Shown: positions 37,379 to 46,520 of the stretch, in pieces
How the letters are laid out: every line of letters starts with the position of its first letter
Position numbering within the stretch: position 1 is the first letter of the stretch
Assembly (NCBI GenBank): GCA_026418175.1
Contig: JAOABX010000013.1
Span: 1-55,387 of the forward strand
Direction of reading: 5' to 3'
DNA length: 55,387 nt
Source: Flavobacteriales bacterium
GTDB taxonomy: Bacteria > Bacteroidota > Bacteroidia > CAIKAF01
The notes under the pieces: model-generated
Databases searched by the model: none
The model's input: only the letters and a program-made list of their open reading frames with translations
Told to the model about the DNA's origin: nothing
Position numbers and translations under genes: made by a program

Positions 37379-38032
37379 ATGAATGAATTAATCTCTTTTG
37401 GTATCCTTTGTCTTACTACATTCGTTACTATTATCAATCCGCTAAGTACACTGCCTGTATTCTTAACAATGACGGCTTCCCTAACCGAAAACCGCAGGCA
37501 AGAAGTAGCCCTAAAGGCAGTAATAACTGCATTCGTTGCCATGATATTTTTTGCATTCACTGGCCAGTTTATTTTTGATTTTTTTCATATCACTGCTAAT
37601 GGGTTCCGTGTAGCCGGTGGAATATTATTTTTTTTAATGGGTTATGATATGCTCAATGCTCGAATAACCCGTATTAAAATTAGTAAAGCCGAAGTTAAAG
37701 AATACAGTACCGATATTTCAATAACACCTCTTGGAATACCAATGATTTGCGGACCTGGAGCCATCACCAATGCCATTTTATTGATGGAGCAAAGCAAAAC
37801 GTACGCTCAGGTTGGAATACTTATTTCATCCATGTTATTAGTTTGCCTCCTCATGCTTGTAACACTTTACGGAGGTAGCAGACTAGTAAAATTTATGGGG
37901 GAAACCACCATGAAAGTAATGATGCGTATCATGGGACTAATATTGATGGTTATTGCCGTAGAGTTCTTCTTTTCCGGCTTGAAGCCCATAGTTCAAGACA
38001 TATTAGCTATACAAACACCTACTCATGAATAA
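37379..38032 (+). CDS. MarC family (UPF0056) membrane protein
   Basis: A 217-residue protein with six hydrophobic segments and the MarC family marks: FVTIINPLSTLPVFL in the first helix, GGILFFLMGYDML, and TPLGIPMICGPGAITNAI in the middle. The family was once linked to multiple antibiotic resistance but its real function is unknown. The next gene begins eight bases before its stop codon, so the two are translationally coupled. Confidence 0.92.
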   Translation: MNELISFGILCLTTFVTIINPLSTLPVFLTMTASLTENRRQEVALKAVITAFVAMIFFAFTGQFIFDFFHITANGFRVAGGILFFLMGYDMLNARITRIKISKAEVKEYSTDISITPLGIPMICGPGAITNAILLMEQSKTYAQVGILISSMLLVCLLMLVTLYGGSRLVKFMGETTMKVMMRIMGLILMVIAVEFFFSGLKPIVQDILAIQTPTHE

Positions 38033-39098
38033 TAAAGAATACTGGAATATTGTCTGTATATCCACTAATGAGGTTTTGCCAATAGACGCCCCAATTTGGA
38101 ATAGCAGTAGCGGTAATTTACTTCAACTTAATCATGGTTTAGTTTTTACTCCAGATATGATTGATATTGAAGAACAAGGCTTGTGGAGATATAAGGCAAT
38201 GTTACCAGTTTTTAGTAAAGAGGCTGTGATAAGTTTTGGAGAAGGCATGACACCCTTAGTGCAAACAGAAATTAACAATAAAAAAATTACATTAAAACTA
38301 GAATACCTATTTCCCAGTGGTTCTTATAAAGACCGTGGAGCTACTGTATTAATTAGTCATATGCGTGAATGTGGCTGGCATAAACTAGTAGAAGATTCAT
38401 CTGGAAATGCCGGAGCAGCCATAGCTACGTATGCAGCTAAAGCTGGAATTAATAGCCAAATTGTAGTTTCTGAAAATACTTCACCTACCAAAATCCGGCA
38501 ATTAGAAATGTTAGGGGCCGAAGTAATTAAAATAGCCGGCAACCGAGAAGACGTAGCAGAAGAAGCAAAAAAACGGGCTAATAATAGTTATTACGCTTCG
38601 CATTGTTACAATCCTTTTTTCTTTCAAGGTACCAAAACATTTGCCTATGAATTATGGGAACAAACCGGAGGAAATTTACCAGAAGAAATATTTTTTCCTG
38701 TGGGTAACGGAACATTGATTCTTGGTTCTTTTATAGGCTTTATGGAACTGCTGGAAGCAGGCCTGGTTGAGGTTTTGCCTCGTCATACGGCAGTTCAGGC
38801 AGAAAATTGTGCAGCCTTAATACACCATGATAAAGAAAAATTAAGTGCTACAATAGCCGAAGGCATTGCCGTAAAAAAACCGATAAGAAAACCTGAAATT
38901 CTCAATGCAATACGATATACCAAAGGACGTATTATTACTGTTACAGAAGAAGAAATAATTTCCTGCTGGCAAAAACTCGCATCTTTGGGGTTTTATGTAG
39001 AAAAAACGGCCGCTGTGGGCGTAGCAGGTTGGATTAAAAGCGATTTCTCCCAAAAGTCATTAGTACCTTTAACCGGCCATGGTTTAAAAAACGGATAA
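38025..39098 (+). CDS. Threonine synthase-like PLP enzyme
   Basis: A 357-residue fold-type II pyridoxal-phosphate enzyme. The Schiff-base lysine is in SGSYKDRGA (about residues 101-109), the substrate-binding SSGNAGAA follows near 126-133, and the phosphate loop is the glycine-rich PVGNGTLILG near 226. The order and spacing fit threonine synthase. The N-terminal ~40 residues align with the small zinc-ribbon-like start of archaeal-type threonine synthases but have lost the Cys pairs. Threonine synthase is the best guess; diaminopropionate lyase or another family member is possible. It overlaps marC by eight bases. Confidence 0.75.
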   Translation: MNNKEYWNIVCISTNEVLPIDAPIWNSSSGNLLQLNHGLVFTPDMIDIEEQGLWRYKAMLPVFSKEAVISFGEGMTPLVQTEINNKKITLKLEYLFPSGSYKDRGATVLISHMRECGWHKLVEDSSGNAGAAIATYAAKAGINSQIVVSENTSPTKIRQLEMLGAEVIKIAGNREDVAEEAKKRANNSYYASHCYNPFFFQGTKTFAYELWEQTGGNLPEEIFFPVGNGTLILGSFIGFMELLEAGLVEVLPRHTAVQAENCAALIHHDKEKLSATIAEGIAVKKPIRKPEILNAIRYTKGRIITVTEEEIISCWQKLASLGFYVEKTAAVGVAGWIKSDFSQKSLVPLTGHGLKNG

Positions 39099-39113
39099 TA
39101 TTTTTTACATTTG
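39083..39113 (+). promoter_or_regulatory. Promoter of the type B adhesin gene
   Basis: A TTTA at 39083-39086 stands 19 bases upstream of a perfect -7 box TACATTTG at 39106-39113. This is one mismatch from the Bacteroidota consensus TTTG-N19-TAnnTTTG. It leaves a leader of roughly 40 bases before the ATG at 39158. Confidence 0.55.
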
Positions 39114-39157
39114 ATTTTCCGGAGATTAATTAATTACATATTGAATCCAAACACAAT

Positions 39158-42100
39158 ATGAAGAAATATTTATTTGTCTTACTCCTTGTAAACGTTCAAA
39201 TAGCTTTTTCTCAGTTAGTATTTCAAAAGAATTATGGTGGTGCTTCAAATGAAGAAGCCAACGGTATTATTGCAGAAAGCGACCATACTTTTTTTATTGT
39301 GGGTAGCACTGTTTCCTACGGACAAGGAGGTGGCGGAGAGGATGCCATGCATTTCAAAACTGATGCTGCCGGCAATATAATTTACAATACTACCTATGGA
39401 GTAGGTACACTTCGTGACCGCGCTAGGCATGTGATAAAAACCGCCGACGGTGGTTACTTGGTTACAGGAGACAAACTTTTTTCAGGTGCTGCCGATGATT
39501 ACTTTGTTCAGAAACTAAATTCAGCCGGTACTCAGACCGCCATGTATCTTTATGGAGATAATAATATTGAAGATGAAGAAGCTTTTGCCGGACAAGAGAT
39601 TCCAGCATTAAATTATTACATCAATTTTGGTTTTACTACACAATATGGTGGAGGCGGTCAAGATGCTTTTTTTAAAATCATCCAAAATACTGGTGCTCAT
39701 GTCGCTTCTCGTTACTTTGGTGGTGCTGGCTGGGCGGATGCAGCATTTGACGGATTTTTCAACACATTAAATGGTATTTTTTTAGCAGGCAGAACCAATA
39801 GTGTTGGTGCAGGAGGATTTGATGGAATGGTGATTAGAACCAGTAGCGTTAGCCCATATAATATTACATGGCAAAGAGCTATTGGAAGCACTGGAGAAGA
39901 GGAATTTCTTTCTATGAAGGAAGTAACAGCCGGTGGTGTCATATGTGTTGGATATACCACTGGACTGGGGGCAGTGGGCGAAGATATTTTTATCTGTCGC
40001 ATTGCCTTGGGTGGAGGTCTTACCTGGAGTCGCCGGATTGGAGGAGCTGGAAACGAACGAGCAAGAGCCGTTTGGCCAACAGCTGATGGTGGTTTTATTG
40101 TGGCAGGATATACCACTTCTGCAGGTGCGGGTGGTGAAGATGGATTTTTATTGAAATTAGCATCTGACGGAAGTACAGAATGGGCGCGGGTTTATGGTGG
40201 AGCTTCCAATGAACGTTTTAACGCACTTGCTATACGCCCTTCTTCTTTTGGGTATGCAGCTGTTGGTTATTCTGAAACATTTACTAATGGTGGTCGTGAC
40301 TTTTATTTTGTTGCTACAGATATTAACGGAAATACCAACTGCCACCAAGCCAATTGGAATCCAACTAATGTTACTGTAAGTCCAACTGTAACAACAACTG
40401 GAATTAACGTTGTTACAACAGGCCACAGTTCATTTAGCCAATCATTTCTCACCACGAATCCTAGCATGCCTGTTGGTTGTCGTTGTATTGAAGAGCGACC
40501 CAGAATTGACATTGCTGGGCCAAGTACTGTTTGTCGTAATCAAACCGGTGTTAACTATTCAATCACTCCTGTTACTGGTGTTACTAATTATAATTGGACT
40601 GCTACCAATGCAACGATCACTTCACCCACAAACGGAACAAACATTACTGTAAATTTTGGAACAAGTAATGCACAAATTATTGTCCAAGCAGTGTACGGTA
40701 ATTGTTCGAATTTTGATATAGATACAATAAATGTCACTATTGATCCAATTACAGCAACTATTTCCGGAACTAGTCCAATTTGCTTTAATCAGTCATCATC
40801 ACTTACTGCAAACGCAGTGAATCCACAAAGTGGTGTAAGTGCATACAGTTGGAGCAATCTAGCTACTACACAAACAATTTCAGTTACACCACCTGTTGGA
40901 TCAAATACATACACTGTAACTATAACTGATGGGTTAGGATGTACTGCCACATCTTCCTTTACAGTGAATGTTAACCCATTACCAACTCCTGGAATTATTA
41001 CTAACAGTCCGGTTTGTGCCGGCCAAACCATTGCCTTACAAGGCACTGGAGGAACCGGATATTCTTGGAGTGGCCCCAACGCATTTACCAGTTCCATACA
41101 AAATCCTACCATTGCCAATGCTCAAGCAATAAATGCCGGTACATACACAGTTACAGTGACAGGCGCTAATGGTTGTACTTCAACTACCACAGCCTCAGTG
41201 GTTGTTAATCCACTGCCTACCCCCACGGCAGGTAGCAATTCGCCGGTTTGTGTGGGGCAAACCATTACCCTCAATGCCAGCGGCGGGGTTTCTTACAGCT
41301 GGTCTGGTCCTAATGCTTTCTCTAACAATACTCAAAACCCTTCCATCTCTAATGCACAACTGGTCAATGCCGGCACTTATACTGTTACCGTTACCGATGC
41401 TAACTCTTGCTCTGCTTCGGCCTCTACTGCTGTAACAGTGAATCCTTTGCCTACTCCTTCCATTGGAAGCAACTCGCCGGTTTGCGTGGGGCAAACCATT
41501 ATCCTCAATGCCGGCGGCGGGGTTTCTTACAGCTGGTCTGGTCCGAATGCTTTCTCCAGCAATACTCAAAACCCTTCCATCTCCAATGCACAACTGGTCA
41601 ATGCCGGAACTTACACAGTTACTGTTACTGATGCTAATTCTTGTTCTGCTACTGCTACTACTGCTGTAACAGTGAATCCTTTGCCTACTCCTTCCATTGG
41701 AAGCAACTCACCGGTTTGTATAGGGCAAATCATTAATCTCAATGCCGGTGGTGGTGTTTCTTACAGCTGGTCTGGTCCGAATGCATTTTCTAGTACATCA
41801 CAAAATCCAGCTATATCCAATGCACAACTTATAAATGCGGGTACTTATACAGTAACTGTAACCGATGCAAATAACTGTTCATCATCAACATCTACAAATA
41901 TTATTATCAATTCACTTCCCAATGCTAGTGCAACGAACAATGGTCCACTTTGCGAAACCAATACATTACAATTAAATGCATCAGGTGGAGTTTCCTATGT
42001 ATGGATTGGCCCTAATGGGTTTAATGCCAACACACAAAATCCTTCCATTTCAAATGTTACATTAGCTGAAAACGGTATATATACTGTAACTGTTACCGGA

Positions 42101-43318
42101 GCTAATGGTTGTACCAATACAGCCACTACTACCGTGGTTGTAAGTCCAGATTTGGTTGTAAGTATAAACAGTAACTCACCTATTTGTGTAGGAAGTACTT
42201 TAACCCTAACTTCCATGCCGGGTAGTTCACACCAGTGGACAGGGCCAGCTTCCTTTAACAGTTCGGTTGAAAATCCTTCAATTAATAATGTAACCTTAGC
42301 CAATGCAGGCACTTACACAGTTATTGTTACCAATGCACAAGGATGTTCAGGAAGTGCTTCTGTAAATGTTATAATAAATTCAAATCCACTAGTAAACTTA
42401 GGGCCAGACACAACAGTATGTAATACACAAACCGTATTACTGGATGCAGGCAATGCAGGGGCTAACTTTTTCTGGAGCGACGGGTCATCTAACCAAACCC
42501 TTCTGGTTGGTTCTGCCGGGACTTATACAGTAACTGTAACTGATGGAAACGGATGTAGCTCTTCTGATGAAATTACTGTTAATTATCAACCTTTGCCCGT
42601 TGTTGATTTAGGAGCAGATCAAACACTTTGTTTGGGTTCTTCGATTCAAATTGGCGATACACATCCTGGAGCAACTTATACTTGGAATACTGGAGCTACT
42701 ACTGCTTTTATTACGGTAACTACCGGTGGTACTTATACCTTAACGGTTTCACTATGCAACACCAGTGTGTCAGACAACATCACCATTACTCTAGATTCAT
42801 TAAATGTTTTATTAGTTAGCACAGTAACCCCCGATTGCGGACAGAATAATGGATCAATTACTGTGAATCCAGTAAATGGAATTGGTACAATCTCTTTTAA
42901 CTGGCCGGCAGACCCTACACAAACTACAGCACAGCTTACTAATATTGCCAGTGGTTCATATACCGTAATTGTTACAGATCAAGCTGGTTGTACAGCTGCA
43001 CTCACTACTACATTAGGTTGTAATTCACCCAATTTAGACATCCCACAGTTTTTATCGCCAAATGGGGATGGAAAAAACGATGTTTGGGTGATTAATAACC
43101 TACCAACAGACTTCCCCAACAATCAGGTGAAAATATTTAACCGTTGGGGAAATGAGGTATTTGTTGCTAACCCATATTTAAACGACTGGGACGGAAGGCC
43201 AAATACAGTTATTTCATTAGGCAGTAATATACTTCCGGCCGGAACATATTTCTATGTACTTGACTTATACGGTGATGGTTCGGATGTACGTACCGGATTT
43301 ATTGAGTTAAATCCATAA
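39158..43318 (+). CDS. Large T9SS type B adhesin with propeller-like and Ig-like repeats
   Basis: A 1386-residue cell-surface protein. A signal peptide (1-19, ending AFSQ) leads into an N-terminal region (about 27-390) of ~55-residue repeats with motifs such as GGASNEEANGI and GGEDAFLLK, suggesting a beta-propeller. Next comes an Ig/PKD-like region, including six exact-length 78-residue repeats (606-1073) each holding SPVC, GGVSYSW and GTYTVTVT. The C-terminal ~90 residues (FLSPNGDGKNDVWVI, FNRWGNEVF, GTYFYVLDL) are the gliding-motility-associated type B sorting domain. The protein should be exported by the T9SS and attached at the surface, probably with a PorP/SprF protein. Ligand unknown. 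Confidence 0.9.
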   Translation: MKKYLFVLLLVNVQIAFSQLVFQKNYGGASNEEANGIIAESDHTFFIVGSTVSYGQGGGGEDAMHFKTDAAGNIIYNTTYGVGTLRDRARHVIKTADGGYLVTGDKLFSGAADDYFVQKLNSAGTQTAMYLYGDNNIEDEEAFAGQEIPALNYYINFGFTTQYGGGGQDAFFKIIQNTGAHVASRYFGGAGWADAAFDGFFNTLNGIFLAGRTNSVGAGGFDGMVIRTSSVSPYNITWQRAIGSTGEEEFLSMKEVTAGGVICVGYTTGLGAVGEDIFICRIALGGGLTWSRRIGGAGNERARAVWPTADGGFIVAGYTTSAGAGGEDGFLLKLASDGSTEWARVYGGASNERFNALAIRPSSFGYAAVGYSETFTNGGRDFYFVATDINGNTNCHQANWNPTNVTVSPTVTTTGINVVTTGHSSFSQSFLTTNPSMPVGCRCIEERPRIDIAGPSTVCRNQTGVNYSITPVTGVTNYNWTATNATITSPTNGTNITVNFGTSNAQIIVQAVYGNCSNFDIDTINVTIDPITATISGTSPICFNQSSSLTANAVNPQSGVSAYSWSNLATTQTISVTPPVGSNTYTVTITDGLGCTATSSFTVNVNPLPTPGIITNSPVCAGQTIALQGTGGTGYSWSGPNAFTSSIQNPTIANAQAINAGTYTVTVTGANGCTSTTTASVVVNPLPTPTAGSNSPVCVGQTITLNASGGVSYSWSGPNAFSNNTQNPSISNAQLVNAGTYTVTVTDANSCSASASTAVTVNPLPTPSIGSNSPVCVGQTIILNAGGGVSYSWSGPNAFSSNTQNPSISNAQLVNAGTYTVTVTDANSCSATATTAVTVNPLPTPSIGSNSPVCIGQIINLNAGGGVSYSWSGPNAFSSTSQNPAISNAQLINAGTYTVTVTDANNCSSSTSTNIIINSLPNASATNNGPLCETNTLQLNASGGVSYVWIGPNGFNANTQNPSISNVTLAENGIYTVTVTGANGCTNTATTTVVVSPDLVVSINSNSPICVGSTLTLTSMPGSSHQWTGPASFNSSVENPSINNVTLANAGTYTVIVTNAQGCSGSASVNVIINSNPLVNLGPDTTVCNTQTVLLDAGNAGANFFWSDGSSNQTLLVGSAGTYTVTVTDGNGCSSSDEITVNYQPLPVVDLGADQTLCLGSSIQIGDTHPGATYTWNTGATTAFITVTTGGTYTLTVSLCNTSVSDNITITLDSLNVLLVSTVTPDCGQNNGSITVNPVNGIGTISFNWPADPTQTTAQLTNIASGSYTVIVTDQAGCTAALTTTLGCNSPNLDIPQFLSPNGDGKNDVWVINNLPTDFPNNQVKIFNRWGNEVFVANPYLNDWDGRPNTVISLGSNILPAGTYFYVLDLYGDGSDVRTGFIELNP
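40973..42376 (+). repeat. Six tandem 78-residue (234-bp) Ig-like repeats
   Basis: Units begin at 40973, 41207, 41441, 41675, 41909 and 42143, every one exactly 234 bp. Units 2 to 4 (41207-41908) are very similar at the DNA level, with long identical tracts, while units 1, 5 and 6 are diverged. Local GC content looks higher in units 2 and 3 than in the flanks. The pattern fits recent tandem duplication inside an older array. Confidence 0.92.
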
Positions 43319-43349
43319 TACATTCGATATATTCTTGCAATAATTGCTG

Positions 43350-44123
43350 ATGGTAAGTAAAAAAATATTCTGGATCACTACCTCTACGTTGTGTTTCACC
43401 ATGTTTTGTACGATTGGCGTTTTGCTCATGGTTAAATCCAAAGCAGAAAAAAGACTTGCCAATGCCTCTAAATATTTAAGAGAACTAGGAGATCAGTATA
43501 TTGATTATGTAGTGCATGTTGACCAAGAGATACCTTTAAAAACCGAAGTAAATATTACACGATCCATACCAGTAAATATTGATATGAGTATTAACGATTC
43601 TGTCCAAATTAAAGCCAATATTCCTGTAAAGGACAGCATTGTTGTTCCAATCAATTTACAACTTAACGAAATGCTAGATGTGGACACATCAATAGCGGTT
43701 ACAAGGCAAGTAACGGTGATGCTGGAAACAGAAATTGCTATAGATCAAAAATTCAAAGCAAAACCATTGGGTGACAAATGGGGTATTGATATTCCCATTG
43801 AAGCTTTATTAAAACTAAACCAACCGGTTTTTATTTCATTTCCCGAAGCATTGCCTGTAAACAGTAGAATTCCTGTGAAAATCCCAATTAAACAAAACAT
43901 GCCCACCTTGATACAGATGAATGTACCCATGAATCAAAAAATTCCATTGTCTCTGCCTATTCGAAACCAACAAGCGTTAGTATCCTTTACCACCAGCATG
44001 CCTATTGAAGGACTAATCCCTATTGTAATGGACATCCCTGTAAAAATACCATTGCGTGAAACACCTATAAAAAAATATTTGGATTTGGTGGCAGACGAGT
44101 TGGATGATATGCTTTCGTTTTAA
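43350..44123 (+). CDS. Unrecognised anchored beta-rich protein with IPV-type repeats
   Basis: A 257-residue protein I do not recognise. I start it at the ATG at 43350 (two in-frame non-ATG codons precede it). One transmembrane helix (about residues 5-27) is followed by a short charged helix (KAEKRLANASKYLRELG), then about 190 residues of alternating polar/hydrophobic segments with recurrent Ile-Pro-Val/Ile/Leu motifs (IPVNIDM, IPVKDSI, IPVKIPI, IPLSLPI, IPVKIPL) spaced about 10-20 residues apart. This suggests many short beta strands outside the membrane. It lies 31 bases after the adhesin gene and ends directly against the convergent DUF2141 gene. Real coding is supported by length and amino-acid periodicity. 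Confidence 0.75.
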   Translation: MVSKKIFWITTSTLCFTMFCTIGVLLMVKSKAEKRLANASKYLRELGDQYIDYVVHVDQEIPLKTEVNITRSIPVNIDMSINDSVQIKANIPVKDSIVVPINLQLNEMLDVDTSIAVTRQVTVMLETEIAIDQKFKAKPLGDKWGIDIPIEALLKLNQPVFISFPEALPVNSRIPVKIPIKQNMPTLIQMNVPMNQKIPLSLPIRNQQALVSFTTSMPIEGLIPIVMDIPVKIPLRETPIKKYLDLVADELDDMLSF

Positions 44124-44540
44124 CTACCGAAGTTTAATGCTTATTTCTTTATTACCATCTACTTTTACAATACAATCTTCATAATCCGGGGGGCCAAAAG
44201 CACCCATGGCATCATTTGAAAATCCATATTTCTCCGTAGGAATACCTAAAAAGTTTTTATCCAGTTTATTGTTTTCATTAGCATCATGATAAACAGCAAT
44301 GGCATAATTTCCATGAGGGAGATCTGGTATATATACCGTCATAGTACCTTTTACTGCTTTTACTATTAGATTTTTAAAAGTATATTTTTCATCCCGAAAA
44401 CCTTCTTTTTTGTTATATACACCTATTAATATTTTACCCTTATCAGATGGTACACCACTAATTTTAATAGTGAGCATAGATCCTTGTTCAATACTCATAA
44501 GCTGCATAATTGAAAATAACGAAGCCAAAAAACACTTCAT
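44124..44540 (-). CDS. DUF2141 secreted protein
   Basis: A 138-residue exported protein of the DUF2141 family. A signal peptide (about residues 1-18) precedes a beta-sandwich-like domain with the family hallmarks ILIGVYN, FRDEKYTF, LPHGNYAIAVYHDANENNKLDKN and GIPTEKYGFSNDA. The DANENNKLD segment resembles a Ca2+-binding loop. Family function is unknown. Its stop codon abuts that of the convergent anchored protein with no gap. Confidence 0.9.
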   Translation of the reverse strand: MKCFLASLFSIMQLMSIEQGSMLTIKISGVPSDKGKILIGVYNKKEGFRDEKYTFKNLIVKAVKGTMTVYIPDLPHGNYAIAVYHDANENNKLDKNFLGIPTEKYGFSNDAMGAFGPPDYEDCIVKVDGNKEISIKLR

Positions 44541-44592
44541 AAAATTTGCGTAAATAAATTAAGTAACCAAAAAACAAACTGATTGTTGTATT

Positions 44593-44619
44593 AAAAACAA
44601 AAAAGGGGCCGAAGCCCCT
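44593..44619 (-). terminator. Terminator of the acyl-CoA ligase gene with UUCG loop
   Basis: On the minus strand AGGGGC-TTCG-GCCCCT forms a six-base-pair stem closed by a C(UUCG)G tetraloop, followed by a run of T (TTTTTTGTTTTT). It starts about six bases beyond the stop at 44625. Confidence 0.88.
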
Positions 44620-44624
44620 AAAAT

Positions 44625-46388
44625 TTATCCTCTATAAATGCGTTCAACCAACGCACTATACTTCGCCATAATTGGCTTACGTTTTAACTTTAAAGTAGGT
44701 GTCATTTCTCCTCCATCAATGGTCCATTCACCCGGTATTAACTCAAATTTCTTAATCATCTCCCAGTCACCAAATCCTTTGTTGTAATGATCTATTTCTT
44801 CTTGATATACATGTAAGACCTGTGGATTTTTAACCATCTCTTCTTTACTGCCCCATGCCACGCCATTTTTTTCACACCATAATTTTAAATAATCCCATGC
44901 CGGAACGATAAGTGCAGCCGGATGTTTTTCTCCTTCGCCTATCACCATAATCTGCTCAATAAATGGCGACTCTTTGAATTTATTTTCCATCACCTGTGGA
45001 GCTATGTATTTACCACCTGAAGTCTTAAATACTTCTTTCTTTCGATCAGTAATGACTAAAAATTTTCCTTCAAATTTTCCGATATCACCGGTATGAAACC
45101 AGCCATCGGCATCTATTGCTTCACGCGTTGCTTCTGGTAAATTATAATATCCTTTCATCACGTTTGGCCCTTTGCACAATATCTCACCGTCTTCAGCAAT
45201 TTTCACTTCTACCCCTTCTATCGGAATACCAACAGAACCAAACATACGATTTTCATGTTCCATACGGTTCACCGTAATTACCGGAGATGTTTCAGTTAAA
45301 CCATATCCTTCCAATACATTAATACCGGCTGCAGTAAATATACGAGCCAAACGGGGTTGTAAAGCAGCAGCTCCGGAAACTATTACTCCTACATTACCTC
45401 CCAGTGCTTCTCTCCATTTACTAAAGATGAGTTTATCTGCTATTTTTAATTGCTGATGATACCACCAACCATTTTTATTTCCGAGTTCATATCGTAGCCC
45501 TAAATCAACGGCCCAGAAAAACAATTTTTTCTTAATACCGGTAAGCTCGTGGCCTTTGGCTATAATTTTATCATATACTTTTTCAAGCAATCTAGGTACA
45601 GTTGAAAAAGCAAATGGTTTTACTTCTTTTAAGTTATCACCAATAGTATCCATGCTTTCAGCATAGTAGATAGCAGCCCCTACATAGTGATAGAGGTAAC
45701 AAATCATTCGTTCAAAGATGTGACAAAGTGGTAAAAAGCTCAACACTTTATGTTTATCGGTTACCGGACAAACTTTTTGAGCTGCACGTACATTACTCAA
45801 AATATTATTGTGAGTAAGCATAACTCCTTTGGGAGTACCGGTAGTTCCTGATGTGTAAATAAGCGTCATTAAATCATCCGGTTTTACTGCCGCTTTTAAC
45901 TCTTGCACTTTTTTTGGATTGGGATTATGTTTTCCTAGCTCCGTTAATTCAGTCCACATGGGTAAACCAGGAATATGATCAAAAGAATATATTTTTTGCA
46001 ACGAAGGCACCTGATCTTTTATGGCAGCAACTTTTAAATATATTTCTTCATTTTCTAGAAATATTATTTTTACCTGCGCATCATTCAAAATATGCTTGTA
46101 GTCTGCCTCACCTATGGTTGGATACATTGGAACTGTAACAGCTCCCAATTGGCTCACTCCAAAATCAGCAAAATTCCATTCCGGACGATTAAAAGAAATT
46201 ATGGCTACTTTATCCTGCGGGCCTATTCCCAGTTGCAATAATCCATAACTAATGTTATTAACTATTTCAGCATATTGTTGTGTACTATAGTTAACCCATT
46301 GCCCGGTACGTTTTCCTGCAATGGCTACTTCGCGTGAATGGTTTTTTACCAAATTATCTAATAAATCAAAATTTCTGGTGATGCTCAT
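44625..46388 (-). CDS. Long-chain fatty acid-CoA ligase (AMP-binding)
   Basis: A 587-residue adenylate-forming enzyme that activates fatty acids to acyl-CoA. The P-loop-like motif LIYTSGTTGTPKGVMLTHNN lies near residues 176-195; LEGYGLTETSPV near 360; the GWFHTGDIGKFEG hinge near 434; and the C-terminal domain contains the DRKKEVFKTSGGKYIAP block with the catalytic-lysine region. Layout fits the long-chain (FadD15/FAA1-like) branch. It is monocistronic, with its own terminator and a near-consensus box (TATTTTCG, minus, 46425-46432). Confidence 0.94.
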   Translation of the reverse strand: MSITRNFDLLDNLVKNHSREVAIAGKRTGQWVNYSTQQYAEIVNNISYGLLQLGIGPQDKVAIISFNRPEWNFADFGVSQLGAVTVPMYPTIGEADYKHILNDAQVKIIFLENEEIYLKVAAIKDQVPSLQKIYSFDHIPGLPMWTELTELGKHNPNPKKVQELKAAVKPDDLMTLIYTSGTTGTPKGVMLTHNNILSNVRAAQKVCPVTDKHKVLSFLPLCHIFERMICYLYHYVGAAIYYAESMDTIGDNLKEVKPFAFSTVPRLLEKVYDKIIAKGHELTGIKKKLFFWAVDLGLRYELGNKNGWWYHQQLKIADKLIFSKWREALGGNVGVIVSGAAALQPRLARIFTAAGINVLEGYGLTETSPVITVNRMEHENRMFGSVGIPIEGVEVKIAEDGEILCKGPNVMKGYYNLPEATREAIDADGWFHTGDIGKFEGKFLVITDRKKEVFKTSGGKYIAPQVMENKFKESPFIEQIMVIGEGEKHPAALIVPAWDYLKLWCEKNGVAWGSKEEMVKNPQVLHVYQEEIDHYNKGFGDWEMIKKFELIPGEWTIDGGEMTPTLKLKRKPIMAKYSALVERIYRG

Positions 46389-46470
46389 AATACACTATTT
46401 GAGGGTTTGTTATAATCAATGTCCCGAAAATAAAAAAAAACTCTTTTGTTTGCTGATAGCACTAAATAAA

Positions 46471-46494
46471 AAAAGGGAGACAAATGCTCCCCTT
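46471..46494 (-). terminator. Terminator downstream of porV
   Basis: A GGGAG/CTCCC stem (46475-46479 and 46487-46491) with a seven-base loop, followed on the minus strand by TTTTTTT. It lies about 27 bases beyond the porV stop codon. Confidence 0.7.
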
Positions 46495-46520
46495 ATTAAA
46501 ATAAATTCTTTAATCATTTG

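Noticed and set aside
40973-42376. CRISPR-like array
   Set aside because: The repeats are 234 bp, contiguous and coding, with no spacers.
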